Assembly (NCBI GenBank): GCA_024180945.1
Contig: JAKSGN010000003.1
Location: 2,046,001 to 2,110,000, forward strand
Origin: Macrophomina tecta
Lineage: Eukaryota; Ascomycota; Dothideomycetes; Botryosphaeriales; Botryosphaeriaceae
DNA length: 64,000 bases
Direction: 5' to 3'
Below the pieces are notes generated by a model. It saw only the letters and a program-made list of their open reading frames with translations. It did not search any database and had not been told where the DNA came from. Shown here piece after piece: positions 47,467-58,913 of this stretch. Every line of letters starts with the position of its first letter. The first letter of the stretch is position 1. The position numbers were made by a program, and so were the translations under genes.

Positions 47467-48657
47467 TTAATTCCTGAGCTTTCCGTAGAATGGAATGCCA
47501 AGCGAATTCACCAGGAGCCGTGCTTCCCTGTCGGTGTCCGCTGAGGTCTTGACAATAATGTGGCAACCCGGAATCATCTTCGGAGGGTACCTGCAATGGA
47601 GGTCAGCGGAATTCTTGCAAACACACATCGTCTACTCACATGTCATAGTTGACCTCGATCTCCGGATACATGGCGACAGCGTCTGGCGGCAGACCGAAGG
47701 CAATGTTGCCGCTGCTGTCTCCAGAGCTACCTTTGGCTCCCTTCCACTCCTTGATTCTAGGCAGAATCAGATCGATGGTCTTGCCCAGAAAGTCATACAT
47801 ATCCTCTCCCGTGAGCTCTGCCTTAATGGACACAAATTTGCCCTCGCGCAGACCCCACTGTGCCACGCTCTGCCTAGCCTTGTGTGCAGTCGTGCGGACG
47901 TTTGTTATCGCTTGAATAACCATACCAGCGACGTGGAGATGTGCAGAGTCATCTGCAGCCTTGGGGACCATGGTGTGGACGGTGATTCCCTCAAGCTTAG
48001 GGACATTTCTGAAAGTAATGGGCTTTCGAAGGAGGCGCAGGGTATCTCCACCACGCGGCCCTCTCAATGGCCGATTCTTGAAGTAGGGCGAGTCACCAAT
48101 CCACTCTCTTAATCTCTGCGACTTCTCTGGTGCTTGGTAGCCGGGGGGGTGGTGGTGGTAAGCCAAGGTCATGAGGTCGGACTTGATAGTACTCTCGTAT
48201 GTTTGCTCCAGACGAGGGGATGTGAACGGGCCGGGGATGAACAGACGAGACGCGGGGTCGGATACCGGGGGAGGTTGGTGGGGATGGAGAGGACCGCGGT
48301 AGTATTTGGGCGAGCGGAACTTGTATCTGTCACGAGCTGATTAGAGAAAGCGAGGTAGAGGCATGCGGGGCGCGGCGATGAGTGCCGGAGCAACGCCAAT
48401 TGCAAGGCAACTCACCTGCTAGAGGGCAAGGGCTTTTCCCTACGCCTATGGCGCTCTACAGGGTCCCAGGTCTTGATGATCTCCCCATCAGGCGGCGGAG
48501 CGGAGAATGACGACGAGTCCTCCAGGTCAGCCATAGGATCTGCGGCGGGCGAGGACGAGGCATTGCGGCGGCCGGTAGGCCTGACAGCACTCAGGCATGG
48601 ACGCAAATCGCTCCGAATGGCGCTACCAAGGCGTGCGCCGAGCTCGCGGAGAGCCAT
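47467..48657 (-). CDS. mrpl7: mitochondrial large-subunit ribosomal protein uL5m (Mrpl7)
   Basis: Component of the mitochondrial ribosome's central protuberance. 350 aa from exons 48657-48416, 48326-47640 and 47590-47467. The N-terminal 40 residues are basic and Ser/Ala-rich (MALRELGARLGSAIRSD), fitting a mitochondrial presequence. Core uL5 motifs: the first-domain segment LRGPRGGDTLRLLRKPITFRN and a later FGLPPDAVAMYPEIEV. The conserved C-terminus ends HIIVKTSADTDREARLLVNSLGIPF. Divergent from the deubiquitinase gene. Confidence 0.92.
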
Positions 48658-49046
48658 TGTAGAGTTGATGCTGGCGTGTCGAGCGGTGATGTCGACGCTG
48701 AGATACGCGGATCCAAAAAGTCGGCGGCCACGCACGGACAAATGACATGAAAGCGCACTCCGCCGCGGCGCCTTGATACCTGGCCGGCTCCGGCTGGACC
48801 ATCGATCATTACCACCGCAACAGACAGCCACATCCACACTTGCACGCAAGCTTGAGCTCTCCTTTTTCGCTACGTCGCTGCGCTCAGCCACGCCGAACTG
48901 TCCCGCGCTCGCCTCGCCCCGCGCCGCAAACACCACACTGCGCGCAAACAGCAAATCGCGCCTCGCCCGCTGCGCTCGGCCGCCTACCCCACACTGTCGG
49001 AGCCAAGCCCTCGCCCATCAACCTTCCCGGCTACCTTACTTCATGG
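48658..49046. promoter_or_regulatory. shared promoter, uL5m / deubiquitinase
   Basis: 389 bases between divergent starts. No operator recognised. Confidence 0.55.
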
Positions 49047-51842
49047 ATGTCTGCGAAGTACGGCGGAGAGATCATGGAGGGGATGTCGCGATTCTTGAGC
49101 AGGCGCGGCAAGCGCTCCGCCGGTGAGAAGCGCAAGAGCCTCAACAACATCGAGGAGGTCAGTGGGATGTTGTCGCCGTCAGCCTGACCGCGGGGTCATC
49201 GCCGCATGCTTCGCAGGGTCTCAACTTTCATCTGCAATGGCGCGTTCGCTGAGCATGACGAGATTCCACCAAGCAAGCGTCGTTCTGCCTCGGCGGTCCA
49301 CGGCTTGCTTCCCAAATCCGCCCGCAACGTCCGTTATACTGACGACTATCAGCGACCACCGCCGCCAGTCCCGTCAGACCTCTACAATATCTTCTACGTA
49401 GAAGATGACAGAAAGCAGGAAAAGGATAGAGAGGAAGAAAAGAAAAAGGTCTGAGAGTCCTAGGAGCCCGCAGACTTGGCATATACTGATGCGTGCCCAG
49501 GTCAAGGCCATAACCCAGCGCCTTGCTGCCTACGGAATCAACACACTCAAAGAGCCACAAATCACGTACGCGCTACGGTCTCGAATAACAAATGGGGATT
49601 TGAAAGAATCACTAGAGCTGCTAGTCATTTTCGAGGATTCGGTGGACGGTATCCTGAGAGAGTACAACCCGAACACGAAGCTACTGGGTGCCGAGAACAG
49701 ATGCGCGGTCACTTGCTATCTAGACTCATTGCTGTTTGCAATGTTCGCAAGGCTGGACAGTTTTGAGGCTATGTTATTTGATACCTTTAATGACGCGCCT
49801 CGGAGACGACTAGCCACCATCTTGCGTCTCTGGGTAAACTTGCTGCGAGCTGGCAAACTCATCACAGTTGATGTTGTAGGTTGATCCTGAGATGTTCGTT
49901 CGATAATGAACATCACTAACAATCGCATGCAGACCAAGCACCTCCAAGAGGCACTTGCCCAATGTGGCTGGGAAGACGCTGCTCAACTATGCCAGCAAGA
50001 TGCCTCCGAAGCCTTCACCTTTATCACTGGCCAGTTGGAACTGCCTCTTCTTACGCTGAAGATGGATATCTACCATACCGGAAAGGAGGATGTAGCTGAC
50101 GACCACCGATTTGTCAATGAGCGCCTCCTGGAAGTTGCCATTCCAGAAGACAACCCGCACAGCGACGAGCCAATCAAACTCGAAGAATGTTTGGAAATCT
50201 ACTTCAACAACCGTATTGAAGTCAGGCGGCATCTGGAAAGGAGGAACACGTTACAGTCACTGAAAGAGAATGACGAGTCTGGCCAAGGAAATTCAGAAAA
50301 GTCCAATGTGGTGCATGTGGAAACAGTGGAAGTGGCATCTGGATCGGAATCGCCAGCCGCACCAACTTACAGTAGTGCCTCCAGTCTCCCCATATCTCCG
50401 GATAGACCTATTAACACTCGGCACCGAACAGACAGCATCTTCAGCGAACGACATTGTGAGGAAGGAGAGCCATCGGACAGCAAGACTCTAGCCAGGCCAG
50501 GGCGGGCTCGAGCGGCTTCTCTGGCCAAGAAGGAGATCACGATGCCTGCGTGGCAGTTCTTCAGCCTAATTCGTAAGCTTTTCGTCATAGATCTTCTCGA
50601 CGGAGCGGTACTGACAGGTCCATAGCTTGGTATACCGACAACGCGCCGGCGAATGACGCACAAGTGGCGGCGCATTTCGCCGCCAAGCGCCCAATTCTGG
50701 GTATATGCTTGAAAAGATATTCCATGTTGCCGAACGGTCAGCCAGTTCGACGAGGCACTTACATCGATATTCCGCTGGAGATCGCTCTGCCCCATTTCAT
50801 ATCGGATGACCGGATGAAGGAAGAGGGCCCTCTGTTTGGAAATTTTCAACTTGTTTTACAATCTGTTGTTTGCCACCGAGGGGCTTCCGTGGACTCGGGA
50901 CACTACATTTCCCTTGTCCGCGGGCAGGCTCCGAACGCGGTTGGTTCAAGGGATGGACCAGAAAACTACCGCCCTGACAACGACGACGAGCATACGCCAT
51001 GGATGCGGTTCGATGATCTGGCCAGAGAAAGAGTAACCTACGTGGACATCCACCAAGCCTTGAAAGAAGAAACACCTTACCTCTTGTTCTATCAAGTCTG
51101 TCCCATCGACGAAGAACTAGCCCGCGGCGACCCTCCCACTTACGAGGAGGCCAACTCTGAAGCAACTACTGGAGAAGACACTATCCTCGCAGAGAAGGGT
51201 GAGCTGGCTATCGACACGTCCGATTGGGAGCCCAGCCGGCCAAGCCTCGAGCTCGTGGAGAACCAGGTGCTATCTACAAGCCAGGAGATCCCAGGCTCCA
51301 ACGACTCCGCCCGCGGCCGTTCCAGCTTCAACAGTACTCGCCGCAACAGCATCGCCTTCGACGAAAACAGCCTCGCCTCGCGCAATCCCACGGGCCCCTC
51401 GACTCCGGCCGATGAATCGAAAACGAGCTTCCTGTCCTCACGGCGCGGCTCCAAGGCCACCAAGAAGAGCGGGAGCAAGAGCCGGCCCACCAGCCAGAGC
51501 GGCGAGGGCCGCCTCAGCATCACCATGAGCCGACTCACTGGCCGCAAGAGCCGCGACAAGCTCAGCGAGACGCTGCCCCTTGGCGGCAGCGACAACGGCG
51601 GTGGTAACGCCCCGGGTGGCGATGTCGATGGCGACCCGGCCAATCCCCTCGTCCTCGTCGAGGCGCCGACAAATACAGCGGCGACCCCGCAAAAGAGCGC
51701 GACCGTCGCGTTCGGCCGCAGTAAGAAGGAGAAGAAGATCAGGCGTAGCAGCAGTGTGCCGCTGGCGGACGAGCTGGCTGAGGGCGGCGCCAAGGGGAAG
51801 GCCAAGAAGAAACCGCCGGATCGAGAGTGCGTCGTGATGTGA
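49047..51842 (+). CDS. ubiquitin-specific protease, CYLD-like Cys box, C-terminal CaaX
   Basis: Removes ubiquitin from proteins. 845 aa from exons 49047-49157, 49254-49448, 49501-49875, 49933-50572 and 50626-51842. The Cys box NRCAVTCYLDSLLFAMF is closer to CYLD (SCYLDSTLF) than to standard USPs. The His box is GASVDSGHYISLV, and PLFGNFQLVLQSVVCHR lies just before it. The QQDASEAF motif that positions the substrate channel is present. Long disordered Ser/Arg-rich parts lie between the two boxes and after the catalytic domain. The protein ends in CVVM, a CaaX signal preceded by a Lys/Arg-rich stretch, suggesting farnesylation and membrane attachment. The first two exons are less sure: the strong acceptor at 49216 gives no frame, so I used 49253. 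Targets unknown. Confidence 0.88.
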
Positions 51843-53038
51843 GCGGAGTGCTCTCTCCCTTGGCATTTGTAAATGTATGAGTCGCTGCTGCTGTTGCTTG
51901 GCTGCTGCTCTTCTTCCTGGCGCGGGCGTCTGTATATTTTTGCCTTTTACATCGGTTTTACCTTGATGCATACTGTTTTCGCGAGAAGAAATGGAGAGGG
52001 GCGAGCGAGCGAACGAATGAAAGATCGTAGAGCAGTGTCTACAGCTTTGCTGCATATGCGCCAGAACCGTGCAATTTGGGAGGGAGTCTGAGGCGTTATT
52101 GATGCTTACTTCCCATACCTGTACGACTATTACTGTTTTTAATGCTTTATTTTGTTGTCTGCTCTTGGTTCTCTTAAAGCATACCCCATTAAGACATACA
52201 GGGTCGAGAGAGAGAAAAGTCACATAAAGGCTCTAGGATGACAGGCCACCTTTGGGGCAGAACATATCGGAGAAGAAATTGAAAATCACCATTATGAAGA
52301 GAAACGGATTTTAAGCATTCATTTTCTACGGTATTGTAGGTTCAGCTTGTAGATCCAGTAGCTTCAGCATTGCGCCTCGTAACCTCGGGTCATTGCATGT
52401 ATTCTGCTGGGCTTTCCAATTAACACTCTGCTCAAAAGCGCACCAGTATCTATTCTGTACACTGAAGAAGTCCTGTTCGCGCAGCCGCTACACGAAGAAA
52501 AAAAAAAATAGTCCCCATTCTCTACTAGACCTGAGACAGGGGTTGGGCGTATACCATAGACATCTTGAGTTCCTCGCAGAGAGCCGGATTACCGAAATGG
52601 TGACCAGCACAATATTCTTCGCCTCTTTTGATGCTGTCTTACAGTGAATATTGTCGTAGAATGTACGCATGAAGTACCACTTGAAGCCTGGATGCAAGAA
52701 AATGGGCAGGACCCTGCGGGCGAGTTAGTTGAAAAAGACTATCCTCGTCACGAAGAAGGGGCGGGGAGGAGAAACAGGTAACAACATTTTCAAACTCCTT
52801 AAGCTGACTGATGTCTGTATTTATGTCTATCTGTCTAAAGGATTGAGAGAGTATGTTGTGATGGTCCTCCGGTCATCCACGAAAGAGCCTCTGATCAGCC
52901 TTTTCTCCCACTCGTACCACCCTTGTAATCGAAATTAAATGCAGCGCCGTTGAGAAAGCAAGAGCGAAGCCTGAACGTCCCCGCCTCAGCTTAGAGGCTC
53001 TTGGTGCTGAGAATCATCGTTCCGAGTTGAGTCGCCCT
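51843..53038. other. 1.2-kb gap between convergent genes
   Basis: Between the deubiquitinase and the cysteine-rich secreted protein. Small open frames only; nothing supported. Confidence 0.5.
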
Positions 53039-53455
53039 TCAGTTGTTTTTGGGAGGGCAAGCGCAGGTGCAGTAGCACTGGCCGGGCTTCTTCTTGCTCT
53101 GGTCCGGACCGTATTTCCAGTAGCCTCCACCTTGCGCCTCGCACCTCGAGCCGTTGCACGCGTCTTGCTGGGTGAACTTGCCGTTGCAGAGGTCGATGCA
53201 GTACTTCTTGCCGCTGCTCTGTAATCCGTCATGTCAGTGGCCCAAAAGGCTCTAGAACTCGTTTCCTCCCTTTGATTAGATGGGGTGGGGATGGCTCACA
53301 TTATCTTCGGTGCCGCCCGACCAGTCACAGTTGGAGGGGATGAGCCCGGCCTCGCTGATGCTCTGGGTATCCGGGTCATTGCAGAAGCGGACGTCACTCT
53401 GACTGTAGGCCCGGCCGGCGATGAGCGTAGCGAGGATGAGCTGCAAGAAGCGCAT
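53039..53455 (-). CDS. small secreted cysteine-rich protein (111 aa, 10 Cys)
   Basis: No recognised family. Two exons, 53455-53300 and 53218-53039; the 81-nt intron keeps frame. A clear signal peptide (MRFLQLILATLIAGRAYS, cleavage after AYS predicted by eye) leaves about 93 residues with ten cysteines. The last four sit in QCYCTCACPP, and the others pair as YCIDLC and ACNGSRC. Small size, secretion and even Cys number fit a disulfide-rich extracellular protein such as an effector or defence-type protein; no activity can be assigned. It was not visible as a single long frame because the intron splits it. Confidence 0.8.
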
Positions 53456-54013
53456 CTTGATATGCTGAGACCATTAGTTGTCGAGTAGGAATCCAGAGCG
53501 TGAAAGGCGAGCTCACTGGGCGAGGACTTCTAGGGCGGGGAGTGTGTGATTTCAAGATGATGTATGGAGTAGGTGGTCTGCAAAGGGGTTTGGGTTAAAG
53601 GTCGAGGACGAAGGTCTTGAAAGTGCTGGCGGCACCTTATGTCCGGGAGGCAGGTTAGATCCTCGCATAACCCAGGGTCCCGGCGGGGCAGGTGCGCGGA
53701 TGGGTGCCCAATTTCACGTGTTGCCATAAGCTGCGTGAGTGGCTGCCTAGAAATTAGTGAAGGCGCCGCACGGTGTCTCCGCTTTCCTGCCCGGGCGGTT
53801 TATCTGTGTCGAGGTATGGCCCACCTATTGCTGCACCGAGACAGCTGAGACAACCGTTCAGATGACCAACTCAGCTTGACTGTATAGTTACATGTGCTCG
53901 CTGATGCGCGCTCCTTAGCCAGAGCTCTATTCATGCCTTTCATTGGTTCTCCAGATTGTTTGAATACAGATATTTTAGGTTTTTCTAAGCTAAGGAAAGA
54001 TCGTAAAGTTTGC
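53456..54013. other. promoter region of the secreted protein / 3' region of GH71
   Basis: About 560 bases, no gene supported. Confidence 0.5.
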
Positions 54014-55552
54014 TCAAGAGATATGTACCACGTGATAATTGAAGTTGTAGGTCTTGCCTTCGTCTGCGTCTGCGGTGATATTGACAGGGCCGTCCCCGGC
54101 GCCCATTGGAATATGGCCATCCTTGATAAGCTCCACCCTTTGCGGACCCGTCTTCGCTCCTTTAACGCAGTGGGCATTTAGGCCTGGCTGCCCAGGTATA
54201 GAGGCGAGGAGCTCACCGCCGCTCCAGACGTTGATACCGACGCCCTGGGTGTCCGCAGGAAGGAGAATGGTAAGATTGATAGCATCCTCTGCGTTCTCGC
54301 AGCCACTGGGTTTGCCCATGCTATCACCAGGGCAATGAGTATCAGCCAGGCGGTCACGGTACCAGAATGCACCTGCAAAATCACCAAAGGGCAGGATCTG
54401 GGAGGGATCCGTGGCCCCGGCTTTGTAGGCGGCGATGAAGGGAGCGATAATATGCAGCCAGGCCTTATGATCATAGCCATCGGTGTAAAGGCCAATATCC
54501 GGGCAACTGGCAATACCCTCAGGCCAGACGTTTCCAATATAGTGACTCTCGCCTGCGTCGTTCCACGAGATTATCTGCACAAAATCTGGAGAAAGCGCGA
54601 GCACCTGGGCCATTCTCTGGGCGAGGTTGAGCTCGCCACGTCGATACCAATTGCCGCTGCCGTCTATGCGTTTGAACTGGAGTGTGGACATAGGCATCAT
54701 GTACACCTTGCCGGCATTATGGGCGCAGTTCATGCCAATTTCATCAGCAGCCGAGCTTACGTCACTGACGCCGTCATCCTTGAACGGCCACGCTGTCTCC
54801 CAGCTGAAAACACCGTCCACGACGGGGTAACGGCTGAAGAAATGGTCGTCATATGCGGCTCCACCATGGTCGTCGAAATCGGGCACGAAGAAGGGAATGA
54901 TTCCGTAACGGTCCTGCAGCTGAGCTCGGAACTTAAGCGTCCAGCCCTCATTGGGATGCGGGAGGTCGAAGCTCTTGCGGCCTCCTTGGAAGGTGCTGAC
55001 GAACGGGAGCCCCTGGTAGCGATAGTAGGCCGGATGGGCTTGATAGTGCACGAAGAGCGGCAGGAAATCGACGGGGTCGGCGAGGACGTCCATGTCGAAG
55101 GAGAAAAAGAGCTTGAAGTCGGCGGCCTCGGCGGCGGAGAAGACCCACGAGAGGGCAGTCAACGACCAATCGTCCTTTACATTCTGCACGTTCAACACGA
55201 AGGCATCGAAGCCGACGGCTTTGGCTTCTCGCACGTCAGTGTGGGCCTGCTCAATGCTGCCCATGCTGCCCACCTGCGGGGCCGATTAGCCACTCGCTGA
55301 TTGCACGGGAGTGGGGCCAAAGAATACCATGTAGTGGCAGAAGATGCCCTTGCGGCGGCGGTGGCAGTCATGGTGGCAGTGGTCGAGCTGGGGACGCCTA
55401 TCGTGGAACTGGAGGCTTGGGTGCGACTCGAAAGGTGGTGGTGGAGGCTGGGCGTGGGAGTCGTCAGGGCGCGAGTCGCGCAGACCGACGTCCTCCAGCA
55501 CGCCCTGCACCTCGCGCTTGCTCTTCTTCCAGAAACTCTCCAGGCGGTCCAT
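54014..55552 (-). CDS. GH71-type alpha-1,3-glucanase, no signal peptide
   Basis: Glycoside hydrolase family 71 enzymes cut alpha-1,3-glucan of the fungal cell wall. 494 aa from exons 55552-55328 and 55273-54014. The domain begins with KGIFCHYMVGSMGSIEQ (the join of the two exons; canonical enzymes read VFAHFMVGN) and continues with FDAFVLNVQN, FFSFDMD, PDFDDHGG, VFSWETAWPF and ISWNDAGESHYIG, which carry the expected Asp/Glu residues. Unlike secreted members, the first 60 residues are hydrophilic (DRLESFWKKSKREVQG) and end in a His/Cys cluster DHCHHDCHRRRK. An intracellular role or a missed upstream exon is possible. Divergent from las21, a gene that also affects the cell wall. Confidence 0.88.
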
Positions 55553-55840
55553 GGTTGATGGGGGCCATTGCGACGGGCGACGGTGGAGTGGTATTTATTC
55601 TGGAGACATGTCGTGTTAAAGACGCTCGTACTTCCGACAAGCCGACTGGGCGCGGCGCGGGTTCCCGCGCTGGGAGCTGCAGCGAGCGGGTGCCCTGGCC
55701 TTGTGGTCCCTGCAGCCGCTGACTTCGCGCCGCCAACGCGCACCGAACACCTTGTCTCCCCCGTCAATGCTTCCCCACGCATTGCCAGTCCAGATCGCGC
55801 GCATGGATTGACCGCGATCCCCGCCTCTACCGATCCCAAC
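55553..55840. promoter_or_regulatory. shared promoter, GH71 gene / las21
   Basis: 288 bases between divergent starts. No operator recognised. Confidence 0.6.
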
Positions 55841-58800
55841 ATGCCCGCCCCGACTCCGCTGCAGCAGGCGCTGCTCACCGTCGCCAATGTCTTGATCCCT
55901 GTGGCCGTGCTGACTTTCGCCGTCGGTTTCTTCCCATACAAGCCCTTTCTCCCCGGCCTCGCTCAGTATGGCTCCTCGGTCTACGGCCAACCACCTGAGG
56001 CACCCTTTGACAAGGTTGTCTTCATGGTAGTTGATGCGCTCAGAAGGTGCGCCACAAGCATCGGCCTATTGGAGCTCCACTAACCAGCGCAGTGACTTCG
56101 TCTTTTCAAATGCCTCTGGCTTCAAGTTCACCCAGAGGCAAGTCGCGCTGCCCTCTTGGTCCGATTCGCTTGCTGACGCTGCCTCAGTCTGATCTCTTCC
56201 GGTGCCGCTTTGCCATTCACTGCCCATGCTACTTCACCAACCATTACTATGCCTCGTGTCAAGGCAATAACCACCGGTTCCATTCCTTCGTTCCTCGATG
56301 TGATTCTCAACTTTGCCGAGTCCGATACAACGTCCACACTGGCATATCAGGACACATGGCTGGCGCAACTGAAAGCGAAGGAGGGAGGGAAGCTTGTCAT
56401 GTACGGTGACGACACCTGGCTGAAGCTATTTCCAGAGACCTTCGAGCGTGCCGACGGCACCTCGAGCTTCTTCGTTTCGGTTAGTTGGCCAGGCCAATCC
56501 ATGTACATAAAATCCAATGGAACTGAGATTTGCGCACTGCCAGGACTTCACCGAAGTAGACAACAACGTAACCAGGCATGTTCCTGCCGAGCTGCGCAAC
56601 AGTGACTGGAATGCCATGATCCTGCATTACTTGGGTCTCGACCATATCGGCCATAAGGCTGGGCCCTTGAGGTACAATCCCACGGACCTTCCACGCTCCT
56701 CTCTATGCTGACGTTTCGCACAAGCCCGAACATGGTTCCCAAGCATGTTGAGATGGACGGGATAGTAAAGCAGATATACGATGCTATCGAGTCCCAGCCG
56801 CACCTCAAGTCAACCTTATTCGTCCTTTGCGGCGACCATGGTATGAACGAGGGTGGCAATCATGGCGGGTCGGCCCCTGGGGAAACCTCTCCGGCACTTG
56901 TCTTTATGTCTCCAAAGCTGAAGAAGTTATCGAAGGGTCTGCCATGCCCGACATCTCCGAGCCACGAATTTGATTACTACACCAAGGTCGAGCAGTCCGA
57001 TATCGCGCCCACTCTTGCTGGTCTCTTAGGTTTCCCAGTGTCACTCAACAATTTGGGAGTCTTCATCCCGGACTTTCTTCCTTTGTGGTCGAATGGTATG
57101 CTGCCCACCTTAGAGTACATCCTGCAGTATTAATCAAGAACCAGGAAATGATCGCGCTCAGTTGCTCCTCAGGAACGCATATCAAATATTGGATATTGCC
57201 GCGGCAACCTTCCCCACTGCCCCTTTCAATGATCTCTCCTTCCTCCCAAAGTGTGAATCGGCCAGATCCACGGGCGATGAGCTCGCTTGTAAGTGGCTCA
57301 AGGTTGTGACTCTCATCGAAAGCGCGCGGGGTAAGGCCCCGGCCTCCGCGGACATTGTGACTCCCACACTTGAGGTAAGGCTATTGAGCGTAATTCTGCG
57401 AACAGCATCTGACCTGCAGCAGTTCTGTCGCGCTGCTCAAAAAGTTTTGAGCAGCACAGCAAGTAATTACAACATAACCTTGCTTATTGTTGGCGCCATG
57501 CTGGCGTCCGCAAGTACTGTTATTGCCATCAGCCTCATCGCCCCGAACTTCTTTCCAGTCACGGCCACTGGAGTCTTCTACACCATTGTTACTGGTCTCT
57601 ACGGAGTCATGATGTTCGCAAGCAGCTATGTTGAAGAGGAGCAGCACTTCTGGTACTGGACAACATCAGCCTGGTTCGCCCTTCTGTTCGTGCTCAAGGC
57701 CCGGAAGACCAACGTCCCGCGTGTGATCCTCCCAATCGCGGCGCTGCTAATCTGCCATCGCATTACGCGGCGTTGGAACCAGACAGGCCAGAAGTACGCA
57801 GGTGCGCCGGACGTCGTGCACAGTGTGGCTATGACGCATCCAGTGGTGCTTTGGTCTTTGGTCAGCATCACTTATCTGCATCTGACAATGCGTATCAAAA
57901 CCCACTTGACCCGCCGCTTTCCGACCACTAGCCAGGGCAGACAGCTCCAAACGTTTGCTGTGGGAAATGCCTTCCTGCTGTGCGCCGTGGCCTTTCTCTT
58001 CAAACTGAGCTTCACTGCGAGAGATGCGCCCGAGCTGGTGCGCGGCGCCAGTCCAGCCGCGATGGCGTTCCTAGAGGGCCTGAACCTGGTCAAACTCACC
58101 CGCTGCGTCTTCATCGGCTCCTTTGTCGGCATGGGCTGGGTCGTTCTCCGCGAAAGCGCTGAAGGTAAGGGGCGATCCGGAGGCCTCGTTGTCGACGCCC
58201 TCCACGATTTCCTCGCCCTCATCCTCCTCACGCAGACCCGCGCTTCTAATATCCCGCTGTTCCTCCTCTTCCGCGTCCAGCAGCACTTCCTCACACAGCT
58301 CAATCCCTCGCCGACAGAGCACTCGCTCACGGCGCTGCTGCTCGCGCACGCGTCGTTCTTCGCCCTCGGCAACTCCAACGCTATCTCTAGTATCGACCTC
58401 TCCAATGCCTACAACGGCGTCAGCGGCTACAACGTCGTTGCCGTCGGCGTCCTGCTGTTCGTGTCGAACTGGGCGGGTCCAATCTACTGGACGTCCGCTT
58501 CCGTCTTGGGGCTGCTGGATGCCGCGCGCTGGAGTCGCGGATCCGCGGCCCTGAGGCGGATTATGCGCGAGAAGGAGAGGGAAAAGTGGGCAGAGGTGAA
58601 GAGGAGCCAGGCGACGGGGAGGGTGGCGGTCGCGTCACAACCTGGCGCGTTGCCGGGGCTGAAGGACGTTGTGGAGGAGGTAGCGGAGGGAGAAGACGTC
58701 GAGGGGATGTGGTTCCTGCATTTTGCACGCCTAACGGTGTGGATGGGAGCGGCGATGGTGAGCGTGATGGTAGCGTGTGCGGTGTTGAGGACGCATTTGT

Positions 58801-58913
58801 TCATCTGGACCGTATTTAGCCCGAAGTATCTGTATGCGATGGCATGGACGGTGGGGTTCCATTTAGTGATCTCAGGATTGTTTGGTTGGGCGGTCTGGAG
58901 GATTGGGCTTTGA
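55841..58913 (+). CDS. las21: GPI ethanolamine phosphate transferase 2 (Las21/Gpi7)
   Basis: Adds ethanolamine phosphate to the second mannose of GPI anchors in the ER. 921 aa from seven exons: 55841-56046, 56093-56137, 56188-56479, 56544-56671, 56725-57095, 57145-57374 and 57420-58913. The lumenal phosphodiesterase-like domain has VVDALRSDFVF, TMPRVKAITTGSIPSF, GLDHIGHKAG and GDHGMNEGGNHGG, the metal-binding motifs of the family. An N-terminal helix (about residues 10-30) and about ten C-terminal helices follow. Two splice points deserve notice: intron 56138-56187 starts with GC instead of GT, and intron 57375-57419 is in frame and easily missed. The join 57095/57145 gives WSNGNDRAQLLLRNAYQ, fitting the family. 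Confidence 0.94.

Noticed and set aside
49217..49253. acceptor at 49216 for exon 2 of the deubiquitinase
   Set aside because: It is the stronger acceptor by sequence but leads to a frameshift and early stop from the first exon; 49253 keeps frame.
54335..55300. 321-codon plus-strand frame
   Set aside because: Exact antisense shadow of the GH71 gene, whose catalytic motifs fix the minus strand.
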